NCBI GenBank assembly: GCA_902492505.1
Contig: CABULU010000015.1
Coordinates: 1 to 35,667 of the forward strand
Direction: 5' to 3'
DNA from: an uncultured Eubacteriales bacterium
GTDB lineage: Bacteria > Bacillota > Clostridia > Oscillospirales > QAKW01
Length of the DNA stretch: 35,667 nt
Of the stretch, positions 14,038-23,544 are shown one piece after another (position 1 is the stretch's first letter; every line of letters begins with the position of its first letter). The notes beneath the pieces were generated by a model, which did no database searches, was not told the DNA's origin, and worked only from the letters and a program-made list of their open reading frames with translations. The position numbers and the translations under genes are program-made.

Positions 14038-17000
14038 ATGTATAACAGCAAAATGTCAAGATTTTTCTTCAGAATGATGCTCATGCTGTTAGCTGTTGTT
14101 ATGCTTCTTTCGTCTTTCGGCGTATTCGCTTTTGCGGAGCCTGCGGACGGTGCGGATGAAAATTCTGCGTCGGACGGCGTTCTTGACGACGCGGAGGGCG
14201 GCGAGACGTCGGAAGATGAGTCTGTTATGCCGGAGGCGGATGAGAATGATGTTATCATCAACGGCGACGGTCAAGTGGGCGTGGAAGAAGTAAGTGACGA
14301 AGAACTAAAAAAGCTCCACATTGAGGGCTTTGAGCGTACCGGTATGTACGACGATTATTATCAAAAATATGCCGAGTACGACAAGAAGCTGTCACCGATT
14401 GTTATTGATCCGAGAAACTATGTTTCAACGACAGCCGGCGCACAGAAGCTTGACTCATACGAGGGTAAAAACGGCGTCGTTAAGGTAGATAAAAACGGCG
14501 AGTTTGTGTATGAGGTGCAGATTCCCGAAACGGGTATGTATGCGTTAGAGCTTACATATTTCCCGATGGCGGATAAAATTACAAGAGACCTTGAATTTGC
14601 TGTCTACATTGACGGAGAAGCTCCATTTTCGAGCACGGAGAGCTTAACGCTCAAGCGTAACTGGGCTGACGAGAGCGATGAGGCAAGCTATGACTCGGTC
14701 GGAAATGAACTGCTTCCGGCGCAGGTTCTGTCGCCGAAATGGCTGACGCTTGATTTCTACGAGCCGAACGGCAACTATAACGAGCCTCTTAAATATTATC
14801 TTGAAAAGGGTACGCATACCATCACTTTGAAATCTGTTTCCGGCACCTTTGCAATGTCGCAGATCAGAATTCACAATGACGGTTCCCTTATATCCTATGA
14901 TGAATACATTGCTCAAAACGACGCCAAGGGCGCTGCTGATGCGTCGACGTATTTTGAGCTTGAGGCAGAGGATTATGTCGATAAGACAGACTCCATCATG
15001 CAGAATGCCTATGACAGAAGCGACCCTAAGGTAACTCCTTACAGTGTAAGTAAAACCACGCTTAATACCTTCGGCGGCGCCAACTGGAACACAAGCCTTG
15101 GCAGAGTTAATTATACGATAAATGTTGAAGAGAGCGGATATTATGAGCTGTCTTTCAGATACAGACAATCTTTCCAGCGTGGTGCGACGATATACAGAAG
15201 GCTGTATATTGATGATGTTGTGCCTTTCGACGAGGCGCAGTCACTGGCGTTTGACTACGGTTCCGGTTATCAGTACACCGTTGCGGGAAGAACAAAAGAG
15301 GACGGTACGTTTGAGCCTTATAAGGTTTACCTTGAAAAGGGTACTCACACGTTTTCGCTTGAGGCCGTAATCGGCGATATGGCAGAAGCAAGCCGTGATG
15401 TCGAGCAGGCGGTATATCAGCTAAACTATATCTACCGTAAAATCATAATGATTACCGGTACCTCGCCCGATACAAACCGTGACTATGAACTTTTTGAAAG
15501 CGTTTCCGATCTTAAAGCGATGCTGCTTCAGATTACCGATTCGCTCAAGTCTATAAAAGCAAATGTTGATGCGGTTTCTACAAATACCGGCGGAGAAAGC
15601 GAGATACTCAATACTCTTGCTATACAGATTGACAGCTTTCTTGAAAAGCCGTATACTATTCCTTCGCGTCTTTCTACCTTTAAAGATAATATAAGCTCGC
15701 TCGGTTCGTGGATGATTGAAATCAGAGATATCCCGCTGCAGCTTGATAAAATTATTTTTGCCGGCGCTGATGTAAAGACTCCCGGCTATAAGTCAAACGG
15801 ATTTGAAAAAGCAGCTCATGAGATAAGAGCGTTTATCTCTTCGTTTGTTGACGACTATACCGCTATCGGCGGCACCTCCAGTGAGGAGGAAAGAGCTATC
15901 ACGGCGTGGGTAGGAACAGGACGTGACCAGGCTATTACGCTTAAAACACTTGTTGACAACTACTTTACTCCCGATACGGGTATTAAGGTAAATGTTTCGC
16001 TTGTTCCTCTCGGCGTTTTGTCAAAGGCTATTGTTGCAGGACGCGGTCCTGATGTTGCGCTTCATGTTTCGCGCTCTGAGCCGATGAACCTCGGCTTCCG
16101 TAACGCGCTTGTAAATCTCAAGGAGTATGACGATTATGATGAGGTTATAAAGAGATTTACCGATTACGCCACTGTTCCGTATAATATGGATACAGTCGAC
16201 GCAGACGGAAATGAGGTGCATAAGGCGTTTGCGCTTCCCGAAACACAGAACTTTACTATGATGTTCTACCGTAAGGACGTATTCGAAGAACTGAAAATCA
16301 AAGTGCCCAACACATGGGACGAGTTTGACGCAATTCTTCCTATTATACAGGAAAACAATATGTCAGTCGGTATTGAGTCTGCTATCTCAACCAACCTGTT
16401 CTTTACATTTATTATGCAAAACGGCGGTGAGGTATATTATGAGGACGGCTCTCAGACAAGATTTGAAGAAGAGTATGCCGTTGATGCATTTACAAAATGG
16501 ACCAATTACTACACGCTTTATGACTTCCCGCTGTCTTACAGCTGGTATACACGCTTCAGAAACGGTGAAATGCCTCTTGTATTTGAGTCCTATTCAAATA
16601 TTACATATCTTGCCGAGTCCGCACCTGAGCTTAAGGGTCTTTGGGGCGTAGCGCCGCTGCCAGGCACCGTTGATTCGACCGGTAAAATTAACAGAACAGA
16701 AAGCTCTGTTGGTCTAACGGCGGCTTGTATAGTTAAGAATAATACTCACAGCGCTGAGATTGCAAAGCGCAGACAAGACGACTCTTGGGAGTTTCTTAAG
16801 TGGTGGACTTCCGCCGAAACTATGGCAGAGTACGGCAACCGTATCGAAATGGCCATCGGTCCCGTTGCCAGATATACAACAGCCAATATCGAGGCGTTTG
16901 ACCTTCTTAACTGGACAACTGAAGAGTCCAACGCCATCAAGGAACAGCGTAAGTGGGTTAAGGAATATCCCGAACTTGTCGGCGGCTACTATGTAAGTCG

Positions 17001-17148
17001 TTCCATTGTAAACGCATTCAGAAATGTAACAAATAATTATACCAACCCCAGAGAGATGTTGTTCTATTATAATGACCAAATTAATGACGAGATTTGGCGT
17101 AAACGTATGGAATATGACTTGTATGTTCCGGAGGAGGCGAATAAATAA
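14038..17148 (+). CDS. large extracellular solute-binding protein with carbohydrate-binding-like domains
   Basis: The 1036-residue product starts with a signal peptide (1 to about 31, ending VFAFAEP), then an acidic Asp/Glu-rich spacer to about residue 85. Two beta-rich domains follow (about 120-285 and 300-475). Each contains the wording of carbohydrate-binding modules: GEFVYEVQIPETGMYALELTYF in the first, FELEAEDYVDKTD and ESGYYELSFRYRQ in the second. A helical linker (about 475-610) leads to a family-1 solute-binding domain (about 615-1010) with GRGPDVALHV and AFALPETQNFTMMFYRKDVF. Normal binding proteins are about 400-550 residues. The stop overlaps the next start as TAATG. I chose ATG 14038 after GCGGAGG. 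The substrate is probably a sugar or glycan; identity unknown. Confidence 0.85.
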   Translation: MYNSKMSRFFFRMMLMLLAVVMLLSSFGVFAFAEPADGADENSASDGVLDDAEGGETSEDESVMPEADENDVIINGDGQVGVEEVSDEELKKLHIEGFERTGMYDDYYQKYAEYDKKLSPIVIDPRNYVSTTAGAQKLDSYEGKNGVVKVDKNGEFVYEVQIPETGMYALELTYFPMADKITRDLEFAVYIDGEAPFSSTESLTLKRNWADESDEASYDSVGNELLPAQVLSPKWLTLDFYEPNGNYNEPLKYYLEKGTHTITLKSVSGTFAMSQIRIHNDGSLISYDEYIAQNDAKGAADASTYFELEAEDYVDKTDSIMQNAYDRSDPKVTPYSVSKTTLNTFGGANWNTSLGRVNYTINVEESGYYELSFRYRQSFQRGATIYRRLYIDDVVPFDEAQSLAFDYGSGYQYTVAGRTKEDGTFEPYKVYLEKGTHTFSLEAVIGDMAEASRDVEQAVYQLNYIYRKIIMITGTSPDTNRDYELFESVSDLKAMLLQITDSLKSIKANVDAVSTNTGGESEILNTLAIQIDSFLEKPYTIPSRLSTFKDNISSLGSWMIEIRDIPLQLDKIIFAGADVKTPGYKSNGFEKAAHEIRAFISSFVDDYTAIGGTSSEEERAITAWVGTGRDQAITLKTLVDNYFTPDTGIKVNVSLVPLGVLSKAIVAGRGPDVALHVSRSEPMNLGFRNALVNLKEYDDYDEVIKRFTDYATVPYNMDTVDADGNEVHKAFALPETQNFTMMFYRKDVFEELKIKVPNTWDEFDAILPIIQENNMSVGIESAISTNLFFTFIMQNGGEVYYEDGSQTRFEEEYAVDAFTKWTNYYTLYDFPLSYSWYTRFRNGEMPLVFESYSNITYLAESAPELKGLWGVAPLPGTVDSTGKINRTESSVGLTAACIVKNNTHSAEIAKRRQDDSWEFLKWWTSAETMAEYGNRIEMAIGPVARYTTANIEAFDLLNWTTEESNAIKEQRKWVKEYPELVGGYYVSRSIVNAFRNVTNNYTNPREMLFYYNDQINDEIWRKRMEYDLYVPEEANK

Positions 17149-18107
17149 TGGCAAGTGTTTCCAGTAAAGAGGTCGAACTTCTTAAAAAGTCGCGGCTTAC
17201 ATTTGGGGAAAGAGCCCATCTTACATGGAAACGTATGAAGGATAATAAAGTAAACTATTTTCTTATTCTTCCGTTTTTAATCTTTTTTCTGCTGTTCACG
17301 ATCATTCCGGTTCTGTCATCGATCGTGCTTTCATTTACAAGATATGATATCCTCAACGCTCCGGTTTTTGTAGGTTGGGATAACTATCTGAGAATGTTTC
17401 TTGAAGATGAGGTTTTCCTCATAGCGTTGAAAAATACTTTCCAGTTCGCGGTTATAACCGGTCCTGTTTCGTATTTTCTTTGCTTTGTATTCGCGTGGTT
17501 TATTAACGATTTGCCGCCTATTGCCAGAGCGACGTTTACCGTTATCTTCTACGCGCCGACGCTTGCAAATATCTATTTTATTTTCCAGTATATTTTCAGC
17601 GGCGATATGTATGGACTTTTAAATTCGTTTTTGCTTCAGTTCGGACTTATAAACGAACCTATTCAGTGGCTGACGAATACCGATTATATGCTGAATATCG
17701 TTATTTTCGTTCAGTTGTGGTGCAGCTTGGGTACCGGATTTCTGGCGTTTGTCGCAGGTCTTCAGAACCTTGACCCGTCGCTTGTTGAGGCGGGAGCTAT
17801 CGACGGTATAAGAAACAGATTTCAGGAGCTTATTTACATAATCCTCCCGCAGATGGGCGGTTCGCTAATGTTCGGCGCTGTTATGCAGATTTCCCAGGCT
17901 TTTTCGGTCGGCAGCATTTCATCTGCACTTGTCGGCTTTCCGTCTATTGACTATGCGGCGCATACGATAGTTCTGCATATTTCCGACTTTGGTAATACGA
18001 GGTTCGAATTGGGGTATGCGTCGGCACTGTCTGTTGTTCTGTTTGCTATAATGCTCAGTATTAAGGGCATTGTAAACAGACTGCTGAGACGTTTTTCTCA
18101 TGATTAA
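17148..18107 (+). CDS. carbohydrate ABC permease, first of pair A (LplB/MalF type)
   Basis: This 319-residue inner-membrane protein has about six transmembrane helices after a short cytoplasmic start. It carries the binding-protein-dependent permease EAA loop (VEAGAIDGIRNRFQELIYIILPQ) that contacts the ATPase. The start shares one base with the stop of the binding-protein gene, so the two are translationally coupled. It pairs with the gene at 18128. No ATPase is encoded here, so a shared MsmX-like ATPase from elsewhere is likely. Confidence 0.93.
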   Translation: MASVSSKEVELLKKSRLTFGERAHLTWKRMKDNKVNYFLILPFLIFFLLFTIIPVLSSIVLSFTRYDILNAPVFVGWDNYLRMFLEDEVFLIALKNTFQFAVITGPVSYFLCFVFAWFINDLPPIARATFTVIFYAPTLANIYFIFQYIFSGDMYGLLNSFLLQFGLINEPIQWLTNTDYMLNIVIFVQLWCSLGTGFLAFVAGLQNLDPSLVEAGAIDGIRNRFQELIYIILPQMGGSLMFGAVMQISQAFSVGSISSALVGFPSIDYAAHTIVLHISDFGNTRFELGYASALSVVLFAIMLSIKGIVNRLLRRFSHD

Positions 18108-18127
18108 TGGAAAGGAGATTATTGTAG

Positions 18128-18982
18128 ATGTCAAAGTTAAGACGAAATAAAGTCGCAATAGCAGGCGATATTACTACATATATTTTGCTGCTGCTGTACG
18201 GCGCATTTATGGCATTACCGCTGATCTATTCCGTTATTCAGGCGTTTAAACCGTATAATGAGCTGTTTATTTTCCCGCCACGCTTTTTTGCAAGGCAGCC
18301 TACTCTTGGTAACTTTTCTCAGTTGTTTGACCTTACGTCATCTACCTGGGTTCCGTTTTCGAGATATGTATTCAATACTATTCTAAATACTGTTGTCGGC
18401 ACGGTTTTGCACATCATCGCCGCGGCGATGTGTGCCTATCCTCTTGCCAAGAACAATTTCCCGGGTAAAAAGCTTATATTCAACGTAGTTGTATGGTCAC
18501 TTCTCTTCTCGGGCGGTGTTCTCGAAATTCCGGTATATCTTGTAATGTCCACTTTGGGAATTATAGATACATATTTTGCCTACTGGCTGCCGGAGATTGC
18601 AGTCGCTATGGGTACTTTCCTGCTGAAACAGAACATGTCGGAAATCCCGGACGCCATGATAGAGGCAGCGCGGATAGACGGCGCAGGGGAATGGAAGATA
18701 CTATGGCGTATTGCAATGCCCGCCGTCAAGCCTGCGTGGCTGACGTTGGCAATCTTTGCATTCCAGAGAAACTGGAACGCCACATCGTCTTCCTATATAT
18801 ATACGGAAACCATCAAAACACTTCCAACCGCACTCAGCCAGATAACGGCTACCGGCTCTGTTGCCCGTGCGGGTGAGGCGTACGCGGCGTCGGTACTGAT
18901 GCTCGTACCTCCTATAATATTCTTTATACTTGCTCAAAGCAGTACGGTTAAGACAATGGCCCATGCGGGTATTAAGGGTTAA
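18128..18982 (+). CDS. carbohydrate ABC permease, second of pair A (LplC/MalG type)
   Basis: This 284-residue protein has about six transmembrane helices and the EAA loop EAARIDGAGEWKILWRIAMP. It ends with the AHAGIKG type of tail seen in MalG-like permeases. AAAGGAGAT precedes the start. It would form the channel with the gene just upstream, fed by the large binding protein. The family is clear; the substrate is not. Confidence 0.93.
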   Translation: MSKLRRNKVAIAGDITTYILLLLYGAFMALPLIYSVIQAFKPYNELFIFPPRFFARQPTLGNFSQLFDLTSSTWVPFSRYVFNTILNTVVGTVLHIIAAAMCAYPLAKNNFPGKKLIFNVVVWSLLFSGGVLEIPVYLVMSTLGIIDTYFAYWLPEIAVAMGTFLLKQNMSEIPDAMIEAARIDGAGEWKILWRIAMPAVKPAWLTLAIFAFQRNWNATSSSYIYTETIKTLPTALSQITATGSVARAGEAYAASVLMLVPPIIFFILAQSSTVKTMAHAGIKG

Positions 18983-18996
18983 GGGGGTTGAGTAAA

Positions 18997-20529
18997 ATGA
19001 AAAGAAGTTTTAAAACTGTTTTGCTGTCACTTATCATTGTTATAATGTCAGTTACGATGGCAGCTCCCGCACTTGCGTATGTGCCTTATAATACTTATAA
19101 CTACAACTACTACGGCGAGACCGTGGGCAGTCCCTCCGGTTATGTTCCGGAAAAGATTTATCTTGCCGAGGATCTCGGTATAAGCTCTATCCACAGCCCG
19201 ACCGACATTTATGTAAGTCCCGATGAAGAAATTTACTTTCTTGATTTGGGCGGCGATAATGCACGCGGTCGTATGTGTATTTTTGATAAAAATTTCAAGC
19301 TTATCAGGGAATTTAAAAAGCTGACGGATATTGACGGATCCGACTATTACATGAATAATCCCAGCGGTGTTACCGTTGATAAGGACGGCTATATCTATAT
19401 CTGTGATACCGATAACGGTGCGCTTTTAAAGCTTACAAAAGACGGGCAGATTGTCATGAAGTACAAGCAGCCCGGCGATGATGTATTTGACGAGTCATAT
19501 ACGTATCAGCCATTTAAAGTCGTAATCGGTATCAATGGCGCGGCGTATGTAATTTCCAAGGGCTGTCTTGACGGTATTTTGGAATTTGACGTCGAGGGCA
19601 ACTTTGTCCGTTTCTTCGGTGCTCCTAAAGTTCAGCTCAACATCGGGGACTATTTCCTGATGTACTGGCGTCAAATTTTCCGTGCATTCTACGGTGAAGA
19701 GGCTGACGAAAACTTCGTTACTTTCGTTCCTACCGAGTTTGAAAATGTCGATATAGACGAGAATGGATTTATCTTCTCGACAGTTATCGCGAGTGAGTCC
19801 TCCATAGATGAGGTTTCAAAACTTAACTTTACAGGTTCAAATGTTTTGAGCCCGACTACGAAGAGCACAAAGAAAATTACCGACAGCCTTTCAAAAAACT
19901 ACGGTGACCTTGAGACGCTGGGTAAGGATAACGACAACAACTTTGTTGATATCGTCGTTGATGACGACGGATTCTTCTCTATTCTTGACTCGAAGCTTTC
20001 AAAGATATTTGAGTATGACGCTGAGGGCAACCTTGTATTTGTCTACGGCGGCGCCGGTCAGCAGATGGGCACCATGATTCAGGGCTCGGCAATGGCAAAG
20101 CTCGGCACGAAAACACTTATTACCGATAAAATCGGATGCAGTATTACCGTTTACGAGCTTTCGGACTACGGTCAGTATCTTCACGACGCTGTTGTCCTTT
20201 ACAATAAGGGTCTTTACAGCGAGGCAGAGCCGCTTTGGCGTGAGGTTCTCAGATATAATGCCAATTCGGATATTGCGCATGTAGGTATTGGTAAGGTTTA
20301 CTACATGAACGGTCAGTATAAGGAAGCTATGAACGAGTTTAAGCTTGCTAATGACCGTGAGAATTACTCCCGCTCATTCGAGCTTTACAGAAAAGACTAT
20401 ATAAGAAGCAATTTCGGTCTGTTTATGACATTGATCTTGATTCTGATAATTCTTGTTGTGCTTTGGCGCTTCTTCGGTAAAAAAATTATTAATAGCATCA
20501 AAGAAAAAAAAGAGGGGGGTGTACAATAA
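18997..20529 (+). CDS. secreted NHL-repeat propeller protein with TPR and C-terminal membrane anchor
   Basis: The 510-residue product has a signal peptide (1 to about 28), a Tyr/Asn-rich stretch, then NHL-like blades such as SPTDIYVSPDEEIYFLDLGG and NPSGVTVDKDGYIYICDTDN. One to two TPR-like helix pairs follow (about 395-460, with GLYSEAEPLWREVLRYNANS). One transmembrane helix (about 472-493) and a basic cytoplasmic tail end the protein. The propeller would therefore face outward. NHL propellers usually bind proteins or sugars. I chose ATG 18997 because the poly-G ribosome site is too close to the TTG at 18988. Its place between two transporter units suggests an accessory or scaffold role. Confidence 0.8.
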   Translation: MKRSFKTVLLSLIIVIMSVTMAAPALAYVPYNTYNYNYYGETVGSPSGYVPEKIYLAEDLGISSIHSPTDIYVSPDEEIYFLDLGGDNARGRMCIFDKNFKLIREFKKLTDIDGSDYYMNNPSGVTVDKDGYIYICDTDNGALLKLTKDGQIVMKYKQPGDDVFDESYTYQPFKVVIGINGAAYVISKGCLDGILEFDVEGNFVRFFGAPKVQLNIGDYFLMYWRQIFRAFYGEEADENFVTFVPTEFENVDIDENGFIFSTVIASESSIDEVSKLNFTGSNVLSPTTKSTKKITDSLSKNYGDLETLGKDNDNNFVDIVVDDDGFFSILDSKLSKIFEYDAEGNLVFVYGGAGQQMGTMIQGSAMAKLGTKTLITDKIGCSITVYELSDYGQYLHDAVVLYNKGLYSEAEPLWREVLRYNANSDIAHVGIGKVYYMNGQYKEAMNEFKLANDRENYSRSFELYRKDYIRSNFGLFMTLILILIILVVLWRFFGKKIINSIKEKKEGGVQ

Positions 20530-21159
20530 ATGGATAAGGCTTTTGCTTTCAGGGGCACTATAAACCCATTTAAAATAATCAACCATCCCATTGACACTAT
20601 TGAAGCTCTCAAAGAAAAAAAGAACGGCTCGATATTTTCCGCAACAATAATTTTGGCGATTTTTACAATATCGGAAATTATACTTGACGTAATGAAGGGC
20701 TTTATACAAAACACTTCGCGTATTCAGGACTTTAACGTAATTATGGTTCTGGTACGGTCACTGTTCATGGTTTTGCTGTTTGTTGTTGCAAACTGGGCAC
20801 TGTGTACACTGCTTAACGGCGAAGGACGCATGATAGATATTTACATATCCATCTGTTATTGTCTGATTCCGCTTGTAATAGCACGTATTGTTGAAACGGT
20901 TGCCTCCAATATCCTGACAGCGGACGAATATGTGTTCGTTGATATGATTGTTCTATGCCTGAACATTTGGTTTGTATGTCTTGCATTGTTTGCACTCAAG
21001 ACTATTCATAACTATTCGCTGGGCAGAACTATATTTAACGTTATTATTACACTCATAGGTATGGCAATTATTTTCTTCATCATTTTCCTGTTTGTCGTCC
21101 TTATGCAGCAGCTGTACATCTTTATTGCGACGATTGTTACAGAGCTAATGATGAGATAG
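20530..21159 (+). CDS. YIP1-family membrane protein
   Basis: This 209-residue protein has a short cytoplasmic start (FRGTINPFKIINHPIDTIEALK, a pattern typical of bacterial YIP1-family proteins) and then five hydrophobic helices. The start codon directly follows the stop of the NHL gene, with GAGGGGGG upstream, so the two are probably made together. YIP1-family proteins in bacteria have no firmly known role; in eukaryotes they act in membrane traffic. Here it may help assemble or anchor the transporter; that is inference. Confidence 0.8.
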   Translation: MDKAFAFRGTINPFKIINHPIDTIEALKEKKNGSIFSATIILAIFTISEIILDVMKGFIQNTSRIQDFNVIMVLVRSLFMVLLFVVANWALCTLLNGEGRMIDIYISICYCLIPLVIARIVETVASNILTADEYVFVDMIVLCLNIWFVCLALFALKTIHNYSLGRTIFNVIITLIGMAIIFFIIFLFVVLMQQLYIFIATIVTELMMR

Positions 21160-21177
21160 AAAGGAGAGTATTGATAA

Positions 21178-23544
21178 ATGAAATTTAAAAAGGTTTTATC
21201 TTTGATACTGGCAGCTTGTCTGATTATTTCAATGCTCTCGGTATTTGCGTTTGCAGAGCCTGAGGACGATTACGTTGTCGAAACCGATGCTTCCGATGAC
21301 ACCGCGTCCGAAGGCGAGGACGGCGCTGACGGCCAAGAAGACGGCGATGAAGAAACTACTACTCCCGACGGTGCCGACGTTGTAGTTGACGCTGAGCATA
21401 TTACCGGCGACGGTACTACCGGTAATGTCGCAGACCTTTCGCAGTTCACTCTTGCGTCGGAAAATGATAATCTCGCATTTTATGTGAATGATATCAACGG
21501 CTTTTTCGCCCTTTATTACAAAAAGACCGGAGCTATTTGGTATTCCAACCCTATTGACTGGGAAAAAGACGTTATTGCCCAGGCGGCAAATAAGGAAAAT
21601 CTTCAGTCTCAGCTGATAGTTACTTATCTTAATTCGAGTTACGATATTATCAGTGTTGCTTCATGTCAGGCACATATCGTTTCCGAACATGACGGTAACA
21701 AGCAGATAATGACTTATGTTTTCAGCGGAGCTACTCGTAATTTCTCGATACCGGTTGCTTATGAACTTAAAGAGGATTATCTTGATGTTCAGATTTTAGT
21801 AGAGGATATCGAGGAAAACTCAGATGCAAGAATAACCCAGATTACACTGCTTCCGTTTTTGGGCGCAGGCGGTTTGGCTGACAGCGGATATGCTCTGATT
21901 CCGGACGGCAGCGGTTCGCTTATGGAGTTTAATAAAATCTGTAAGAATTTGTCGCAGTATACCGGATATATATATAATCGCGACGTTACCGCTTCATCAA
22001 ACAGTACATCTTATGTTGATCTTAACGAGACGATAAGCCTTCCGGTTTACGGAATTCAGAAAAACGGCGCGGCGTACCTTTCGGTAATTACGCAGGGCGC
22101 AGGCACAGCGGCCATCAAGTGCAATGTAAGTAAAATGTATAACTCATATAACAGTGTGAGCTCGCATCTTTTGCTGCGTGATACGCAGACGCGCCGCAGC
22201 GCTACCGGCACTGCCGATACCATAAGTATGTATTACAGTGATAATATGTGCGGCAATATGTCCATGCGCATATATCCTCTTGATAAGGATAATTCGAATT
22301 ATGTAGGCATGGCTAAGCGATACAGACAGTATCTGATTGACGAAGAGGGACTGTCTCCTCTTGACGGCACAAGCTCGTATGTTAATTCGCTTAACATTAA
22401 CCTTTTCGGAGCTGTTAAATCCCCAATGCATTTTCTCGGTATCCCCTATACAGGCGTTAAAGCTCTTACCACATTTTCGGATGTCAAGAGTATTATCGAT
22501 GATTTAAAGGGTAAGGACATAAATAATTTGGTTATCACAATGTCCGGCTGGTCCGGCGGGGGACTTGAATCGGCTATTGATATGAATTTCAGTCCCGAGT
22601 CCAAGCTGGGCGGCATGAAAGGAGCAAAGGACCTTATTGCTTACGCCGAGGAGCAGGGAGTGAACCTGATTTTTGATAATGATGTTCAGTCGTTCTATTC
22701 CGGTTCCTCACAGGTAAAGAAATTTAAGCATACTGCGTATTCGCTGGCGGCAACGCCCGTTACGGTTTACCCGTTCTCCAAGTCGCTCAACAGGTCGGTT
22801 ATCGGTGATAAATTCAATCATCTTATTCATCCGAAGTATATGGTTGAATTTGCAAATACATTTGTTGACAATGCCCTGAAGGTTGGAATAAAGAACTTTT
22901 CATTCAACACTGCAGGTACCGACCCGTATGCTGCATACAATGATGACAGTATGGTTACAAGAGACAAGTCGGCAGACCTTATGAAAGAGCTCTTTAAAAA
23001 TGTTGCCGATAAAACAGACGGTATTGTAAGTACAAGAGTCGGAAATTCATTTGTTCTCGGTAGTGTGGATAATATCGTCGAAGCTCCTGTTTACTCCAGC
23101 AGTCTTATCATGGCGCAGACTTCTGTTCCGTTTTATCAGATAGTGCTTCGCGGCTATGTGAACATGTCCGCAGAGGCAATGAACCTCTCTTCCGAGGTCT
23201 CTGAACTCGAGCTGAAATGTGCTGAGTCGGGGCTCAGCCTTTACTATCAGCTTATGGATGCTGATTCAACTGCGTTTCAGGATACGTCGTTCAGTGATTA
23301 CTATGCATGCTCATATGATGATTATTTTGAAATCATGACTTCTGCTTACGGCAGAATGAAAGCGGTATATGACGCTGTCGGTGCAAGCAGCATTACCAAT
23401 CATGAAATTAGAAGTGACACGCTCAGAGTTACCACTTTCTCAAACGGTGCCAAGGTTTACGTCAATTACGGCGACGAAGCTGTGACCGTGGATAACATTA
23501 AGATTGATGCCAGAGCGTACACTGCTGTGGGAGGTGCTAAATAA
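21178..23544 (+). CDS. DUF5696-type secreted protein
   Basis: The 788-residue product has a signal peptide (1 to about 26, again ending VFAFAEP) and an acidic low-complexity spacer (to about 75). A large domain follows, with FYVNDINGFFALYYKKTGAIWYSNP, LIPDGSGSLMEFN (about 240), MAKRYRQYL (about 377) and MSGWSGGG (about 452). This wording fits the DUF5696 family, often found beside sugar ABC permeases and YIP1 genes. The C-terminal half has alternating strands and helices, like a barrel enzyme, but I cannot name catalytic residues. It shares one base with the next permease start (TAATG), the place a binding protein would normally hold. Function unknown: glycan binding or cleavage are both possible. 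Confidence 0.75.
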   Translation: MKFKKVLSLILAACLIISMLSVFAFAEPEDDYVVETDASDDTASEGEDGADGQEDGDEETTTPDGADVVVDAEHITGDGTTGNVADLSQFTLASENDNLAFYVNDINGFFALYYKKTGAIWYSNPIDWEKDVIAQAANKENLQSQLIVTYLNSSYDIISVASCQAHIVSEHDGNKQIMTYVFSGATRNFSIPVAYELKEDYLDVQILVEDIEENSDARITQITLLPFLGAGGLADSGYALIPDGSGSLMEFNKICKNLSQYTGYIYNRDVTASSNSTSYVDLNETISLPVYGIQKNGAAYLSVITQGAGTAAIKCNVSKMYNSYNSVSSHLLLRDTQTRRSATGTADTISMYYSDNMCGNMSMRIYPLDKDNSNYVGMAKRYRQYLIDEEGLSPLDGTSSYVNSLNINLFGAVKSPMHFLGIPYTGVKALTTFSDVKSIIDDLKGKDINNLVITMSGWSGGGLESAIDMNFSPESKLGGMKGAKDLIAYAEEQGVNLIFDNDVQSFYSGSSQVKKFKHTAYSLAATPVTVYPFSKSLNRSVIGDKFNHLIHPKYMVEFANTFVDNALKVGIKNFSFNTAGTDPYAAYNDDSMVTRDKSADLMKELFKNVADKTDGIVSTRVGNSFVLGSVDNIVEAPVYSSSLIMAQTSVPFYQIVLRGYVNMSAEAMNLSSEVSELELKCAESGLSLYYQLMDADSTAFQDTSFSDYYACSYDDYFEIMTSAYGRMKAVYDAVGASSITNHEIRSDTLRVTTFSNGAKVYVNYGDEAVTVDNIKIDARAYTAVGGAK

